From Cliona cf. orientalis (Eukaryota; Porifera; Demospongiae; Clionaida; Clionaidae), in the NCBI GenBank assembly GCA_963930775.1, contig OZ005689.1, forward strand, positions 36,591,351 to 36,655,350: a stretch of 64,000 nt of DNA, read 5' to 3'. This document shows positions 41,874 through 54,071 of the stretch, piece after piece. The translations under genes were made by a program, and so were the position numbers. Below the pieces are notes generated by a model that was not told the DNA's origin, ran no database searches, and saw only the letters and a list, made by a program, of their open reading frames with translations. Each line of letters opens with the position of its first letter. The stretch's first letter is position 1.

Positions 41874-44800
41874 GTAGTGCTGAGAATCTCCGTCAGTTTG
41901 AAGAAGCAATGAAGCACGGACACATCCGATCGTGGATGTGGAAGCTTCTCCTATACGGAGCAGCCGGCTTCGGCAAGTCTTCCGTCAAAGAAATGATTTT
42001 GGGTAACCCTCCGCCAGTGAACAGAACTAGTACACCTCTAGCAATGAGGCCCACTACTGTCTACCGAATCAACCTCGACGGCAAAGAGTTCACTACGATC
42101 ACTACTCTCCAAGAGCGCAGGGCATTTCTTGCACGAGCATTACTCCAATCCGCTTCCAATCTGAAACATCGTTTGCGTTCAGCTCGAGCCAAAGTAGCCT
42201 CCTCCAGTAGCGACCAACCCATCTCCACTGTAGCTGTGTCCCAGATCCAGTTTAAGGACCAGGCGTCACTTGACCAGGGCAAGCCTCCTCCTTTAGATGA
42301 CCAACCTCCTTCTCTGGCATGTTAAGGCCTGGGGCGTGCGTGTACAATAGTACACGGAAATCATTAAAGATTACGGAGGCGTGGCCAATGGCTGCCAGTT
42401 GACTGAAGGGTAGCCTGGAGGTCAGAAAACGTCGAACGAAAGTTAGTTAAGTCATAGATAGCTGTTAGAAGTCAGGCTGTGGCCGCTCTGTGTCAGTCTC
42501 TTGTACTAGTCGATCGTCAAGCCTAGAAGTTACAGCAAGCAGCTGCAGGACGATGAAGATGGTTGACTATATCGAAAAACGCGGCGACCTTAGTGGCCAC
42601 GAAGGACACTCTAAGCGTGACAAATGGGCAGAGCGGACGTCGTTCTTCTATATCTGCTGTTAGCAGAACGTAAGTTAGTACTATATAAATTTTATAAGCC
42701 TATGAATATTTAATTAACCGCTTGGTAGCTAAAATTTCTTACTAGAAGGCGTTATAACTCGCCGAGTGTACATGCATATAAGATGCTAATCTGGAAATAG
42801 TCTAAGCTAAACTTACTATTTATGATGAATTTATCAAATAAAGCCTAGCTATTGTGTAAATGCCCTGTGTTGGTGCATGCATGCACGTTTTTAATTAATT
42901 TAATTAGGTTATTAAGTGGGCGTGGTTATTAATTAACTAGTTGATATCCCCTATATGTCAAGAATGTCTGTGAGAAGTTTGAAGTCCGTAGCTTGTTCAC
43001 TGTAGCTTCTGTAACCTGAAATGTGTGTACCTGTCTCTGTCTGGACATTGTGGACCCGGGCCTTAACTGTGCAGAGTTCAGCCTCACTGCTAGAACCTGC
43101 TAGTTTAGATCATAGGGAATCGGATGAGGATAGTGATAATGAAGTAGATGACATTCTTCAGTCGATATCGACTGACCAGGAGCTTGTTAAGCTGATGGGT
43201 CAGCTCTCCAACACTGTAGATCCGCTAGCTTGCTTTCGGTTGATTCAGATGATCGATGCTGGGGGTCAGCCCCAGTTTCACGAAATTTTGCCCGTCTTCT
43301 TGCGCAACCTTTCTTACTATATTTTTATCTTTCGGCTCTGTGATGACTTAGCAACATATCCAGTTGTTGAATTTTACGTTGACGGTAAGCCAGTGGGTTC
43401 TCCTTTCACATCTGCTCAAAGTATAGAACAGCTTCTCCAGCACTGTGTTCGATGCATTCACTCTCACAGACCTCCCACTGACAGTCAAAGTGAATGCCCA
43501 CAGATTATGATCGTTGGCACGCACGTAGACCACGAGAAAAAATCCGACGAATCACGCGATGAGAAAAATCAAAGATTTTGAAACATCTTTCACCTCTTGA
43601 CCGAAAGCAGATCATGTTTCACAATGCTTCAGAAAAGAAAGTGATCATTCCCGTCAATGCTAGATTCCCTGGGGATGCTGAGGACAAGATAGTGAAGCAG
43701 GTTAGGCAGGGATTGTTTTGTATACCGACTTAGTCACACCAGTTGATATTCCCTCGAGGTGGTTTGCTTTAGAGATCTTGCTTGGGGAGATGGCCCAAGC
43801 TCTTGAACGAGGAGTCCTCAGCAAAGAGGACTGCATTACTGCAGCCATTGAGAAGCTTCATTTTGAGGAGGATGCTGTAGACGCTGCTCTTCAATACTTA
43901 GACCAGATTTCTGCTATAATGTACTATCCCAAAATCCTCCCCAATGTTGTATTCGCTGATCCTCAGATAGTGCTTGACAAAATCTCAGAGCTTGTCTTCA
44001 AATCTGTTGAGATGGAAAAGCTTTCTAAAGAGCAGGCCTTGACCGGAGATTGGATAAAATTTCACGACTTTGCGCTTGTTACGATCAAATTTCTTTCGAA
44101 GGGTGACTTTAACACACACTATGTTTCTGGGCTCTTTGAGGTAGGTGATCTTGCATATCTGTTTAAGAAGCTGCTTGTCTTTGCCACCTTTAGTGAAACG
44201 GAGTATTTTGTTCCCGCTCTTCTGCGCCACCTTGATACCAAGGCTGTTGACGATCATCGTGTTAGGTGCATCCCTTCTCTTGTGCTGCTGTTCCCTGGAG
44301 GAGGTCCAAGACAGGGCATCTTCTGTGCTCTCTTGTGCTGGTTAGTTTCCCCCGAGAATGATTCCCCAGCTCCATGGTCCATTTCAGTAGATGACGTCGG
44401 TTCTCCACTTTGCCTCTTCCGCAACTGTGTTCAATTTGACGTTCCTGATTCCCTCTCAACGGTTACACTGATCGATACCTACACTCACTTCGAGGTACAT
44501 GGTGATGTTCCGGAAGAGTTCCCTCTTCTTAGGAAGGCCATAGAGAAAGGTCTACGCAAGGCTGCTCTCAATTTGGGCTACTTCAACTCTAGTCCTAACC
44601 CTGCCTTGCTCTGTCCCTGTGGTCGAGGAGAGGCTCACGTTGCTGAGATTGTCAAGTGAACACACTGGAAGTGCTCTCTGAAGAATGTTCCCAAAAAATT
44701 CGATAAACTATCATCAGATCAACAGCTTTGGCTTGCGTATACACCTAGTACTGATGAGAAATCGAAACTCTCAGAATGTCATCTTTCGAAATTACTTTGC

Positions 44801-45070
44801 AAGCTGAACAACAATGCTAGTAAATGGAGAGAGATTGGCACTCACCTGGGGTTTCGCCAAGGGGAGCTTGACAACATCGAACACAAACCATTGCATTTGA
44901 ATGAAGGTCCTAAAGCTTGGCTTAGAGAGATGCTTAGAGAGTGGCTAGAGTGGGCTCCAGGGGACAGTCGAGGGAGCTCTTCATCTGCTTCAATAGAATG
45001 CCTAAAATGCGCTCTTGACAAAAGTGGTCTCGCACAAACTGCACTCAAAGTAGAATCATGCTTCACATAA
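41874..45070 (+). pseudogene. Broken copy of the ROC-like GTPase/COR/Death exon
   Basis: Homologous to 3805-6221 and highly similar where aligned. Lesions visible: the P-loop serine changed to F (GAAGFGKSS, about 41968); a 765 bp insertion at 42312-43076 that brings stops; a one-base loss in an A run near 43571 causing a stop within a few codons; scrambled sequence near 43715-43735; and TCC to TGA at 44657-44659, before the C-terminal Death domain. Remaining blocks (43088-43581, 43740-44656, 44660-45070) are long open stretches because decay is recent. The pieces could still be transcribed, but no full product is possible. Confidence 0.9.
42312..43076. mobile_element. 765 bp TIR element inside the GTPase copy
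   Basis: Left CTCTGGCATGTTAAGGCCTG and right (complement of CTCTGCACAGTTAAGGCCCG) are inverted repeats. The empty site CCAACCTCCTTCAGCC is intact at 4230-4245 in the first copy. The target duplication is TT or TTC, which cannot be distinguished. No transposase is recognised; AGGCGTGGCCAATGG and GGGCGTGGTTATT occur inside. Confidence 0.82.
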
Positions 45071-46180
45071 ACTGTAGCTGGTAAACATGCACCTCCCCCT
45101 AGCTTCAAACTCTGTCACTTAAATCTCAGAATGTATTCTTATTCAAACTGCACCGTAATAAGAATCATGCTTGACACATGTATAATAATTATTTTTTTTG
45201 TAGATTGATTTATTTGACACCCTTGTCTTTATTTCTTCATTGATTGAGTTACTATTCTTTTACATCAATTATTTTTGTTCATCAAATTTTGTGGTTATTT
45301 TTCTGTAGTAGACTTTCATTTCCTGTGCTATGTATCATCACCACCCCCCCCTTCACTTTGTGTTGGTATTTTACGTTTTCTATTTGAGACGTTTTGTATT
45401 CATCACTTTATTATTAATTTTTTCCCATTGAATCTTATAATTTTAATGTTCTACTATGTAATTATTTGCGTTGGTATTAATTTTTTTACATTCACAATAT
45501 GTTTTTTTTTACAAGTTTTGTTTGTATTCATCATTTTGTTATCCTATTGAATCTCTCTTGTGGTTACATTGATGTTGTGCTTCTTTGTATACATTTAGAA
45601 TTACAGCACTGTATTGTTTCACTTTTGTTGAAATTTCAATTTCAATTATAACTTTTGTCACTGATCTGCGCTACAACTTGATTTCAGCCTTGCATAAGGT
45701 TATGGGGTTGGACACAATTGCATGAGTACAACTTTCACCCATACCCAGCTACACATCATACATAACATTGTACATGTACATCCGATCCAGCAGATTTGTA
45801 AACTACAGATGGCTATCTACCAGTACAAATAACTGTATTGTGAGGTGGTGTGTGTGGCTGGCTGTGATGTGTGCACACCACATACCCCATTGGCTGATTA
45901 GATAAGAAATACAGCAACATGTACAGGTACACACATACCTTCAGTTGGTTGCTAGGCTACCAACTAGCTATGTAGAGCAATAATTAAATATTATTATCAG
46001 TTATAGCAACGATAATTATCTGAGGGTACGTACATCCAATAAAGAGTCAAGATTGTGACAGCATAGGAGAGTTCCTACTAATAGTCCCACTAATTACTAA
46101 GTCATTTGGTGAGGGGCTCCCTCTGGCCCCCACTCTGTGGCTGCTTCTGCATACAACTCTTAGCAACTGACCCAAACATC
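45071..46180. other. Non-coding flank of the second copy
   Basis: Corresponds to 6222-6774 plus 8389-8900 of the first copy and crosses the empty site of the 1.6 kb foldback at about 45678. The strand is T-rich to 45660. The plus frame at 45275-45550 is low-complexity and not conserved as a frame between copies. Confidence 0.55.
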
Positions 46181-46189
46181 CCGTGATCG

Positions 46190-46835
46190 AGAGCCCTAGC
46201 TGCAGAGACGCATCTACATACTATATCTGGCCGGGCCCACCAACTCTGGCAAGACTCATGCAGCCATCCATTGACTGAATTAAGGCCGCTAGGTCGGGTG
46301 CCTACTGCACCCCTCTCAGGATGCTAGCTCATGAGATATTCCACAGATGCAACCAAGAGGTAGATATAATGGAGAGTATGCAATACACTGATAAGTGTTC
46401 ATTAGGTTGTTGATGTTCATGTTGTAGGGGATTCCGTGCGACCTGCAGACTGGACAGGAGATCCAGTTTCAGTGGAGTAGGAACCAGGGGGGCCAGGGGG
46501 GCCACTGGCCCCCCCAATATTTCAGAAGGGGGGCCTGGCCCCTCCAATAATCAGGCTTGATGCAAAACCCTTGTGTATGCTTTCTTCCAATTTTCATTAT
46601 GTACCAGACTTTCTTCGTAAAAGTCTGGTTTAAATTACTAAAATATGACCTCTACAAAAGAATAATTGTGATCACAAAATTCAGTAATCAAAGCCACACC
46701 CACAACTTGTATCGGTGGCCCCTGCTACACGTGATTGCTTCCTACTCCACTGTGCTATATAGCGGAGATGAAGGCCAAGTGGCCCCACATCTCTCATGCA
46801 CCGTCGAGACGGTACCAAACATTGGAGTCATTCAT
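46190..46835 (+). pseudogene. SUPV3L1: SUPV3L1-like helicase fragment, copy 2
   Basis: Second copy of the fragment at 8910-9275. The ATP-binding motif reads LAGPTNSGKTHAAI (46228-46269), closer to the family consensus than copy 1. A stop and a frame change follow, then a block like YCTPLRMLAHEIFHRCNQE (about 46300-46362). The second exon piece (from about 46431) has GIPCDLQTG-type coding, interrupted by a 281 bp hAT-like MITE (46471-46751). Copy 2 lacks the few extra bases seen in copy 1 between YC and PL. Non-functional. Confidence 0.7.
46471..46751. mobile_element. 281 bp hAT-like MITE in the helicase relic
   Basis: Inverted ends CAGTGGAGTAGGAACC and the complement of CAGTGGAGTAGGAAGC; CAGTGG is a typical hAT terminus. 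The first copy of the locus has no insertion at the matching site (about 9191). The expected 8 bp duplication is not clear. GC-rich blocks of GGGGGGCC sit inside the left end. Confidence 0.72.
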
Positions 46836-46884
46836 ATTTGTATAAAAAGTGTGGTTGCCTACACTCAATGGATACAGAACACTG

Positions 46885-47330
46885 TCCCACAAAAATTAAT
46901 GATGGTACTCTATGGAGGACATGTACAGTATCCCATAAAAATTAATGATGATATAATATTATAATAATATTATTATAATAATAATAGCTATACTCTATGC
47001 AGGATAGTATCCTAATGATGTGCAGGACAATATCCCACAAAAATTACTGACACTCTATGCAGGACAGTATCCCACAAAAAATGAATGATGATACTCTATG
47101 CAGGATAGCATCCCACAAAAATTAATGATACTCTATGAATTCGAAGGACAATATCCCACAAAAATTAATGTTGATACTCTGTGCAGGATAGCATCCCACA
47201 AAAATTAATGAAGGACAATATTCCACAAAAATATTATTAATGATGATACTCTATGCACGATAGTATCCTACAAAAATTAATGATGATACACCATGCAGGA
47301 TAGCATCCCACATACATCAATGAAGGACAA
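46885..47330. repeat. Satellite array, 35-40 bp unit (locus 3)
   Basis: Degenerate tandem units with GCAGGATAGCATCCCACA and AAAAATTAATGATGATACTC, the duplicated counterpart of 9325-9800. Unit order and number differ from copy 1, so the array has changed length since duplication. Confidence 0.85.
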
Positions 47331-47344
47331 TATTATTCGATAGG

Positions 47345-47665
47345 TAGTGACAAGGGTATAATGCTGGTAAAGTTGGAAAAACTGGTAGCTAAAGTGAGTA
47401 ACTTTGGTGCTGTAGGTGACGGCAGCATCAAGGGTATTGTTGGTAAAATTGGTGAAGTGAGTAATTTTGGTGCTGTAGGCGATGGCAGTGACAAGAGTAA
47501 TGCTGGTAAAGTTGGTAAAACTGGTCAAGTGAGTAACTTTGGTGCTGTAGGTGACGGCAGCATCAAGGATAATGTTGGTAAAATTGGAAAAGTGAGTAAT
47601 TTTGGTGCTGTAGGCGATGGCAGCGACAAGGGTAATGCTGGTAAAATTGGTAAAGTTAGTACACC
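47345..47665. repeat. Minisatellite with an uninterrupted reading frame
   Basis: Four to five units of 63-72 bp, all multiples of three, built from GTGAGTAACTTTGGTGCTGT, AGGYGAYGGCAG and GGTAAAATTGGTAAA. The plus frame is open for 142 codons and repeats the glycine-rich module VSNFGAVGDGS. There is no convincing start, splice site or second half, so I call it a repeat; a real exon cannot be excluded. Confidence 0.6.
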
Positions 47666-48132
47666 CCCCTCACATGCACACCCCCTGCTACATAGCCTAG
47701 GCTCTGGGTTCGCCTCGAGTCGGAGTGAGCTGGAGAGAATTTTAAATATCCCGATCTACGGTATAATACATAATATGGCATCACCGTAGGCATTAATTTC
47801 GTGGGTGGAAAATTTTTGTGACTGCCAAATCAACCACGAAAATAACAAAAATTAGCATCCCACAAAAATTACCAGCCATAATATTATGGGTATGTAAAAA
47901 CTTCAGTGTGTTACTAAATTTTGTGTGTAAGTGCTTCTTATGTATCACTATTATAAAGCCTGTTCGATGTCCTCTCTTAAATTATTATAGCCAGTATGAA
48001 TGTCCACTGTTCCAAAGCGCATTTCTGGCAATATTTAATACAAATATAAATAATTATTGTAGTTAGTATTGATCCCGAGATATCCTTAAAAATCCAGGGA
48101 AATCTGGAATCCAGATATCCACAGCAGAAGAG

Positions 48133-48251
48133 GGATCAAGTGGCAAGAAAGGCCCCGCGAAAAATTTCTATCATAGAAGATACCGGTGACCTAAAACCCT
48201 GTCACAATAGCACACGAAAATTAGGGGGCCGTTTATACCACTTGACCCCAC
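48133..48251. mobile_element. About 119 bp MITE, GGATCAAGTGG ends, copy 1
   Basis: GGATCAAGTGGCAAGAAAGG is mirrored by CCGTTTATACCACTTGACCC. A 91 bp relative lies at 54691-54781 with the same ends and CACAATAGCACRCGAAAAT interior. Confidence 0.7.
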
Positions 48252-51095
48252 AAGAGTTATAATATAGGAAGTATGATTTTTTTCTGAACAAAATCCTTTT
48301 GAAAGCCAAAAGAACGTAGGTTATGATAAGTAGGGATGGCACGGATACTCCATATATTATCATTACAAAAATCCTATTATCTCAAAACAGGTAACTTTGT
48401 GAATTTTCTAAGTGTGAAAATCAGAATCTACAGTAAAATAGCTATCTATCTAACAAGACCAAGATCATCCGTCAACTCAATTGTATATGCCAGAACCAGA
48501 TGTTAAAAAATGGCCATTTGTCAAGGTTTCTTTCTTTCCGTTTTCCTGGGCTAACTCAAGACTACCATGACCGCTCATCTTAGTTCGAGTATAAATTTCA
48601 TCGCTACTTGGATATAAACAGCCTTCTTTCAAGTTTGCCGGTCAGCCAGCTTCAGGATCGAGATAACGAGGGGCGTGGCTTCATCGCTAGATGCTGGTTA
48701 CCTGATAGTCACGTGAACCCCACTGGTGCATGTTCAATAGTGTGTGATGCAAAAAAAGACATCTTAGCTAGCTATCAAAAGACTGCCCAGGATTTGCACT
48801 AAGTCTTAAGGAATAGCTATTCAAGTTTAAACTCACGGTGTGTTTGGGGCTGATTCAAACATGTTCAAAGGCTAAGATCACACAAACATGCTGAATCAGT
48901 GGTGTACTTGCTTCCCTATAATAATGTTGTATTTGTTGGAGCACGGGTGGATGTAACTAGGTCCAGAAAAAATGTTTGTGGTTGTAGCTAGCTATAGTGG
49001 TGACCTTCAATGCTCATTCATAATCAAGTGGCTATATTAAATTTTAATTTAATTATAGCCACTTAGTTATGGATCATTTCTGATCTGTGCCATGCACTAG
49101 TACTGATCTAATTGGGTTTTGTGAATGTAGCTAGCTATATTGAATGGAGTTATCGATATCAGTCTGCTCTTTTGTCAGAAGTGTATCATTGGAAGATGCA
49201 TGCCAAGCAAACCTTGGAGTACAAGCCACCTAGTATACATACAGCTTAGGAAATCGATAGCTTGATGTCATCATGCTGCTGATTCCATTCAGCAACAGTC
49301 TGACACAGCCTAAAATTTCACTACAGCTACCTACAACTTCACTGTGAGCCGCTGATAATTATAATATTATATAGAGGAAGCAACCTCCGATGCCTATTAG
49401 CTATGCTGTGAGCGAATTTAAGGCTTGTCCCCTCGATAGTTGACATCACCCTAGTTATATATCTTACCATATGTACAATTTCTGCTGAAGTCTGTGGGCA
49501 GTGAATATTAGGGGTGTGGCTTCCTGAAACTGATATAAAAGGAGTGTGGCTGGCATTAAGGCAATAATTAATGAAGACTGTATAGGTTAAAACATTCAGG
49601 AAGAAACTAATCACGATCGATCATGATTCAAGTATGGTGCACATGCCTAAGCAACACTTAAAGGGTGCATGCATGCTGTCTAGTCCCATCCTGAGACCCT
49701 CCCACTTCCGCAGTACTGGATGTATTGCATTGATTCACCAGCAAGAGAGAGAGAGAGAGAGAGTTTGTTCATGATACGTAGCTTTACTGTGGACTAGCAA
49801 GAGCTAGACAGGCTGTTATTTTGGTCACGATCATTTATATCGGCATCTTGGCTTTTTCAAGCCTTTTACTATATTATACTGCTTAAACTTGTCATAATTA
49901 TTTTCCACAGATGCCTCTTTGTGTCTTCTACTTCATTCAGTGAACAGCAGCCACAAATTTAATGTGTTACAGTAGCTAATGGGCATAAAATCAACACCAA
50001 CTATGGTACAACACCTGGATTTCAATAATTATGTGGAACAAAATTAATATCAGTCACATCAGTCCAAGGCTATAAAAATAATAAGATAGGTATATAGCTA
50101 TAACATACAGACCATACTGGACCAGGTTTTTTGCACTCATAATCAAATTTAGCTATTGTCTAACAAAATTCTAATTCTATACTAAGAGACCTATAGCTAT
50201 AATAATACTAGTATACAAACACAAGAAAGAATTAAGTGTACTGCAGTTTATAGTTATAATGGTTCTTAGATGACAAGCACTTTGGTGTTCAATGGATTCA
50301 CATAGCTATAGCTTAACTGCTGTACTGACGAGGGAGACAGGCTACATATAATTATAAAAATAAGTGTTACAGTAGATGAATCAGTCTGAGTGGTTAATTA
50401 CTCATGCATGCATGTGATACCCCGGTGTATCCTTTAAGCTATATATATATAGTAAAAAATCTAATAGCTATCATAAATATAATATTATTGTTCAAAGAAA
50501 GTGGGCCCATGCATAACCCCAAAATTTTGCCTTAATATAATTGAAAATCTAATTCAATGGACACACAGTAAATGAAGGTCATTGCAAAATCAATTCAAGT
50601 GGTTCCTATTAAAATTCAGAAAAATTTTAATGACACATTGCTTAATAGCTTGAGTTATTCTTTGTTGAAAGGTTCTGTATTAATGTAGCTATAGTATAGT
50701 ATATATAATAATTATTGTACACTTCAGATTGTTTCTGAATTCTGTGGATCAATAATTAACACTTGTATATACCATGAATTTATCGTGGAAAACCTAACTC
50801 CTCTCTTAGGATGCACCCTTAACCTTGCACGCGTGCATGATGGGTTTGGGAGGCTTTCTATTAATATGGTTGCAGGGTTCGTATAGCTATAATTATTATA
50901 TACATGACTGTCACAATAATTAAATTTTTATAATAATTATGCGTATGAGCGAATTTGTTAAAACAGATCTCTTGATAAGCAATAATATTATCACTAGTTT
51001 TGTACAATATTTTTGTTCTGGCACTTTTAATTATGCATAACAATTTCCGTTCATATCAATGTATGCGTGCCATATATTTGCTGTATATTTAGTAC
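48252..51095. other. Gene-poor AT-rich interval
   Basis: No gene is supported over 2.8 kb. A 64-codon frame at 48608-48802 lies in a locally less AT-rich patch but has no recognisable family. Minus frames at 49339-49614 and 50861-51043 are AT-driven. A GA microsatellite sits at 49745-49763. Confidence 0.5.
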
Positions 51096-51405
51096 CAGGA
51101 GTAGATAAGATAGGAGTGTTGAACTGCATACAACAGCGTTCCGGTAGGATGACGTATTAGTATGGCTTGTAATGAAACCAAGCTGTACCTCCCAGTTTAT
51201 ACAGTGACACAGCCAGTCTCACACTGCTGTGGGTGAGGGCACAGCTGCATCTAGTGAGCCATGGCACCACAGGTCTGAGTTTACATAACACCTACTTAAG
51301 CTGCACAGCATGAGGCACCGATTACTATTTTGCTTGCGTCATCCTACCGGAATGCTAAACAGGCTTCTGTATGGGAGTTCAACACTCCTATCTAATCTAC
51401 TCCTG
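51096..51405. mobile_element. 310 bp TIR element, CAGGAGTAGAT ends
   Basis: Left CAGGAGTAGATAAGATAGGA and right (complement of CAGGAGTAGATTAGATAGGA) continue inverted through GTGTTGAACT and the TTCCGGTAGGATGACG block. AGTAC lies close outside both ends, suggesting a 7-8 bp duplication. CAG termini fit hAT; this is inference. Confidence 0.75.
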
Positions 51406-51779
51406 ATAGTACTATAGTAAAAACTTTTGGTAAGGAAACAATTCGTCATTTTGCACGAGGTGAAATATTTCTGTCTGAATTATAATAATACTGCATGTAC
51501 TTATATACTCTGATGCTAGGTATATATGCTACTTTCAAATGACCTTATGCTAGATTGGAAGTGAATTTCTTATGATAAATTATATGGGCCATACATTGTA
51601 ACAGATACGTTTCCAAGAAAAGTGCACCACTTCTGCATGTATGGCCTTGTCTTCTTGTAGCTGAGAGTGTATTAAGATGGTTCAAAGAATGCCATTTCTG
51701 GCACACCCCCACTGCGCAAAAACTGGAATTTCCTATTAACCATGTTGGTAGGAAATCTGTAGTGGAGATAGCTATCAAA

Positions 51780-52045
51780 TTTCCTACACAGAAATGTTGA
51801 ATGAAAGGTGAACTTTCATGCAGATATCATTAAGTGCATAAAATTTCGCGTGTCCTGTATAATTTCCTACACATGATCATTGAATGAAAGGTGAACTTTC
51901 ATGCAGACATAAAACTTCATGTGTCCTTCATAATTTCCTACACATGATCATTGAATGAAATGTAAGCTTTCATGCAGGTATCAAGTGTATAAAACTTCAT
52001 TGTGTCCTTTAGGATTTCCTACACATGCTCATTAAATGAAATGCA
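51780..52045. repeat. Three or four tandem units of about 80 bp
   Basis: Units contain AATTTCCTACACATGATCAT, TGAATGAAAGGTGAAC and TTTCATGCAGA. A related, more decayed and oppositely oriented set with TAGGAAATYTG occurs at about 59140-59400. No gene is present. Confidence 0.7.
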
Positions 52046-52220
52046 AATTTTATGATAATTATAATGTCATGTATTACAATATCATTATTAGTTTTTGATT
52101 AATGTGTATACAATAATTATTATGAATGTGACAAGTCAGCAATAATAATTTATTCAACAGAATCTGATTATTATTTTAAACTACAGATGTGCATGCTAGT
52201 GCTGCTTTGCTTCGCCATCA

Positions 52221-52812
52221 TCAATATTTATCTCCTCTAGATTGAGACTCCAGAACCTTATTCTGCCAGAAATACCGAACCCCTTCTTTCTCGTTCTTTA
52301 GCTGTCGGCAGCGTTGCTCTAGCTCAGTGCAACTATCTCGGTAAAATCGTGCATGAAATAGGGCATGGTTCTCCTTCTTCAGCATCTCTTGAAGTTGACT
52401 GGAGACAGACACTCTATCAATACCAGATAAGCTTTTGGGGAGGGTAAAGTTGAGGTTGTCATCAGAAAAACTGAGTTCTTCGTCATGAAATCCACCATAG
52501 CTACTTGTCGTTTGCCTTCCTTTTTGATAAGTAGTCTGAAATGTTCTGCGTCATCTAGTAGTATGTCCCATCGGTCACTCCCAGGACCTCGAGACTAGGT
52601 AGACATGGACGTGTTAGAGATTGATCATGATCTAGGCTAACACTAGCACTGCTGATGTCAACATTGATATCACTTATTAAAGGCTCACTCACTGGCGTAT
52701 CAGGGAGCGTTACAGTAGTTGTTTGAATTTGAACTCGTTCCTTCTGTTTTTGTTTCTTTTTTTCTCTGTATTGCCTTCTTTTGTTCTTGATACTCTCTTG
52801 GGTACGAAATCT
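52221..52812 (-). CDS. Small coiled-coil protein gene, two exons visible
   Basis: Minus strand. The upstream exon begins at 52812 after the acceptor TTTTATACAG. It encodes a very basic helix (TQESIKNKRRQYREKKKQKQ) and then a polar region with SLDHDQSLTRPCLPSLE. A possible 50 bp intron ending in ACATTTCAG (near 52543) leads to a frame open to the stop at 52221-52223. That exon encodes an acidic/polar stretch and a coiled coil (LEQRCRQLKNEKEGVRYFW). I do not recognise the family; the basic region plus coil hints at a bZIP-like or cytoskeletal adaptor. The donor of the short intron is not certain. A further upstream exon could lie at 53468-53650, where a serine/alanine-rich minus frame is open. 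The minisatellite 52868-53122 would be in the intron between. Confidence 0.45.
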
Positions 52813-52867
52813 CTGTATAAAATTATAACAATTTTGTAAGGCTGGACTACTAGACAACAATCCTAGC

Positions 52868-53122
52868 TACTCCCCTGACCCGAGCACACATACAACTACC
52901 CTGCCTACAAGACTCGATAACAAGTCGCCGGTCAGGGGAGCACACATACACAACCTCCCTGCCTACAAGACTCGATAACAAGTCGCCGGTCAGGGGAGCA
53001 CACATACACAACCACCCTGCCTACAAGACTCGATAACAAGTCGCCGGTCAGGGGAGCACACATAGACAACCACCCTGCCTACAAGACTCGATAACCGTTG
53101 AAGTCGCCGGTCAGGGGAGCAT
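52868..53122. repeat. 58 bp minisatellite, four units
   Basis: Near-identical units of CACACATACACAACCACCCT, GCCTACAAGACTCGATAACA and AGTCGCCGGTCAGGGGAG. The array opens with CTCCCCTGACC, the reverse complement of the unit's GGTCAGGGGAG, so a long hairpin can form across it. Confidence 0.88.
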
Positions 53123-54070
53123 CAATGAAACAAACACACAAGCACCAACACACATACATACACATACACAAGTCGCACATCATGAATTAATATACGTTAA
53201 TACACACAGTAAAATTTATTAAATTTCTCAGGCAAAGGTATACGGTTCCTGAGACTGTCCACAGCTAGCGTGGATTATGAACATAAATGCATGCGATATT
53301 AATTAAATCACCTTTTTATTACAGCCAGTAACTTTAAGTCCTATAGGGAGTTCTTGGAAGCTGACTAACCAGTCGACTCTGCCTCTGTACTGCACTGTAC
53401 TGTCACAAGATGGGAAGTGGCGCCATTTGTCACGCGCAAGTCACGTGCAAGTACTAGTGCACATGACTCAGCTATTTTTGAACTGGGCATGCAACAATCG
53501 TTGCATTGGGAAGCTGTGAAAAGATGATGACACGGAAGCGGCTGACTCCGACTTCGATGGAGGGGAGGCAGAGAGTTTGGACGCTGCTGCTGTCAAAGGG
53601 ACCCTTATTCGAGTAGACGAAGTCTTGCCGTGCCGCGTCTTGACAAGCAATGTCGAAAAAATAGCATGAAATCAGTCAGCAAGTCAAAAACAAGTTCGAG
53701 CCCGCCATATGTATCGCACATTAGCTGATGAGGATGAGATCTTTTAATACTGGATTCAACATGGAACTTGGGTAAGTTAAGCAAGTGCGTGGATTGAAAT
53801 TTTACCTGTAACAGTGTAAGGTCATTGTCGTCAAGAATTTCCCTATCGTGTGGGTGTGCATGATTTAGAACTCAACTATTTTGTACTTATACTTAGCCGC
53901 AATTTATTTACTCTAGCTGCAGCATATACAGTACTTATTGTCGATGTCTGTGTCAAAAATCATCCCTGGAGAGAAAGGGACTGAAACAGGCTCATAGGAA
54001 ACAGACAAGAAGGGAACGTATAAATTAGGTAAATCAATGTCTCACATAAGGCCAAGCAAAGTTAATTAAT
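53123..54070. other. Interval around a possible promoter/first exon (minus)
   Basis: CpG-containing sequence at 53400-53720 includes a 60-codon minus frame (53468-53650) reading TSSTRIRVPLTAAASKL. It may be the 5' exon of the gene at 52221-52812; no ATG in frame was found, so the assignment is weak. The remainder is AT-rich and without features. Confidence 0.3.
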
Positions 54071-54071
54071 A

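Noticed and set aside
52868..53122. tRNA-like or structured RNA repeat
   Set aside because: The 58 bp units lack acceptor-stem pairing, a T-loop consensus and RNA polymerase III boxes; a minisatellite explains them.
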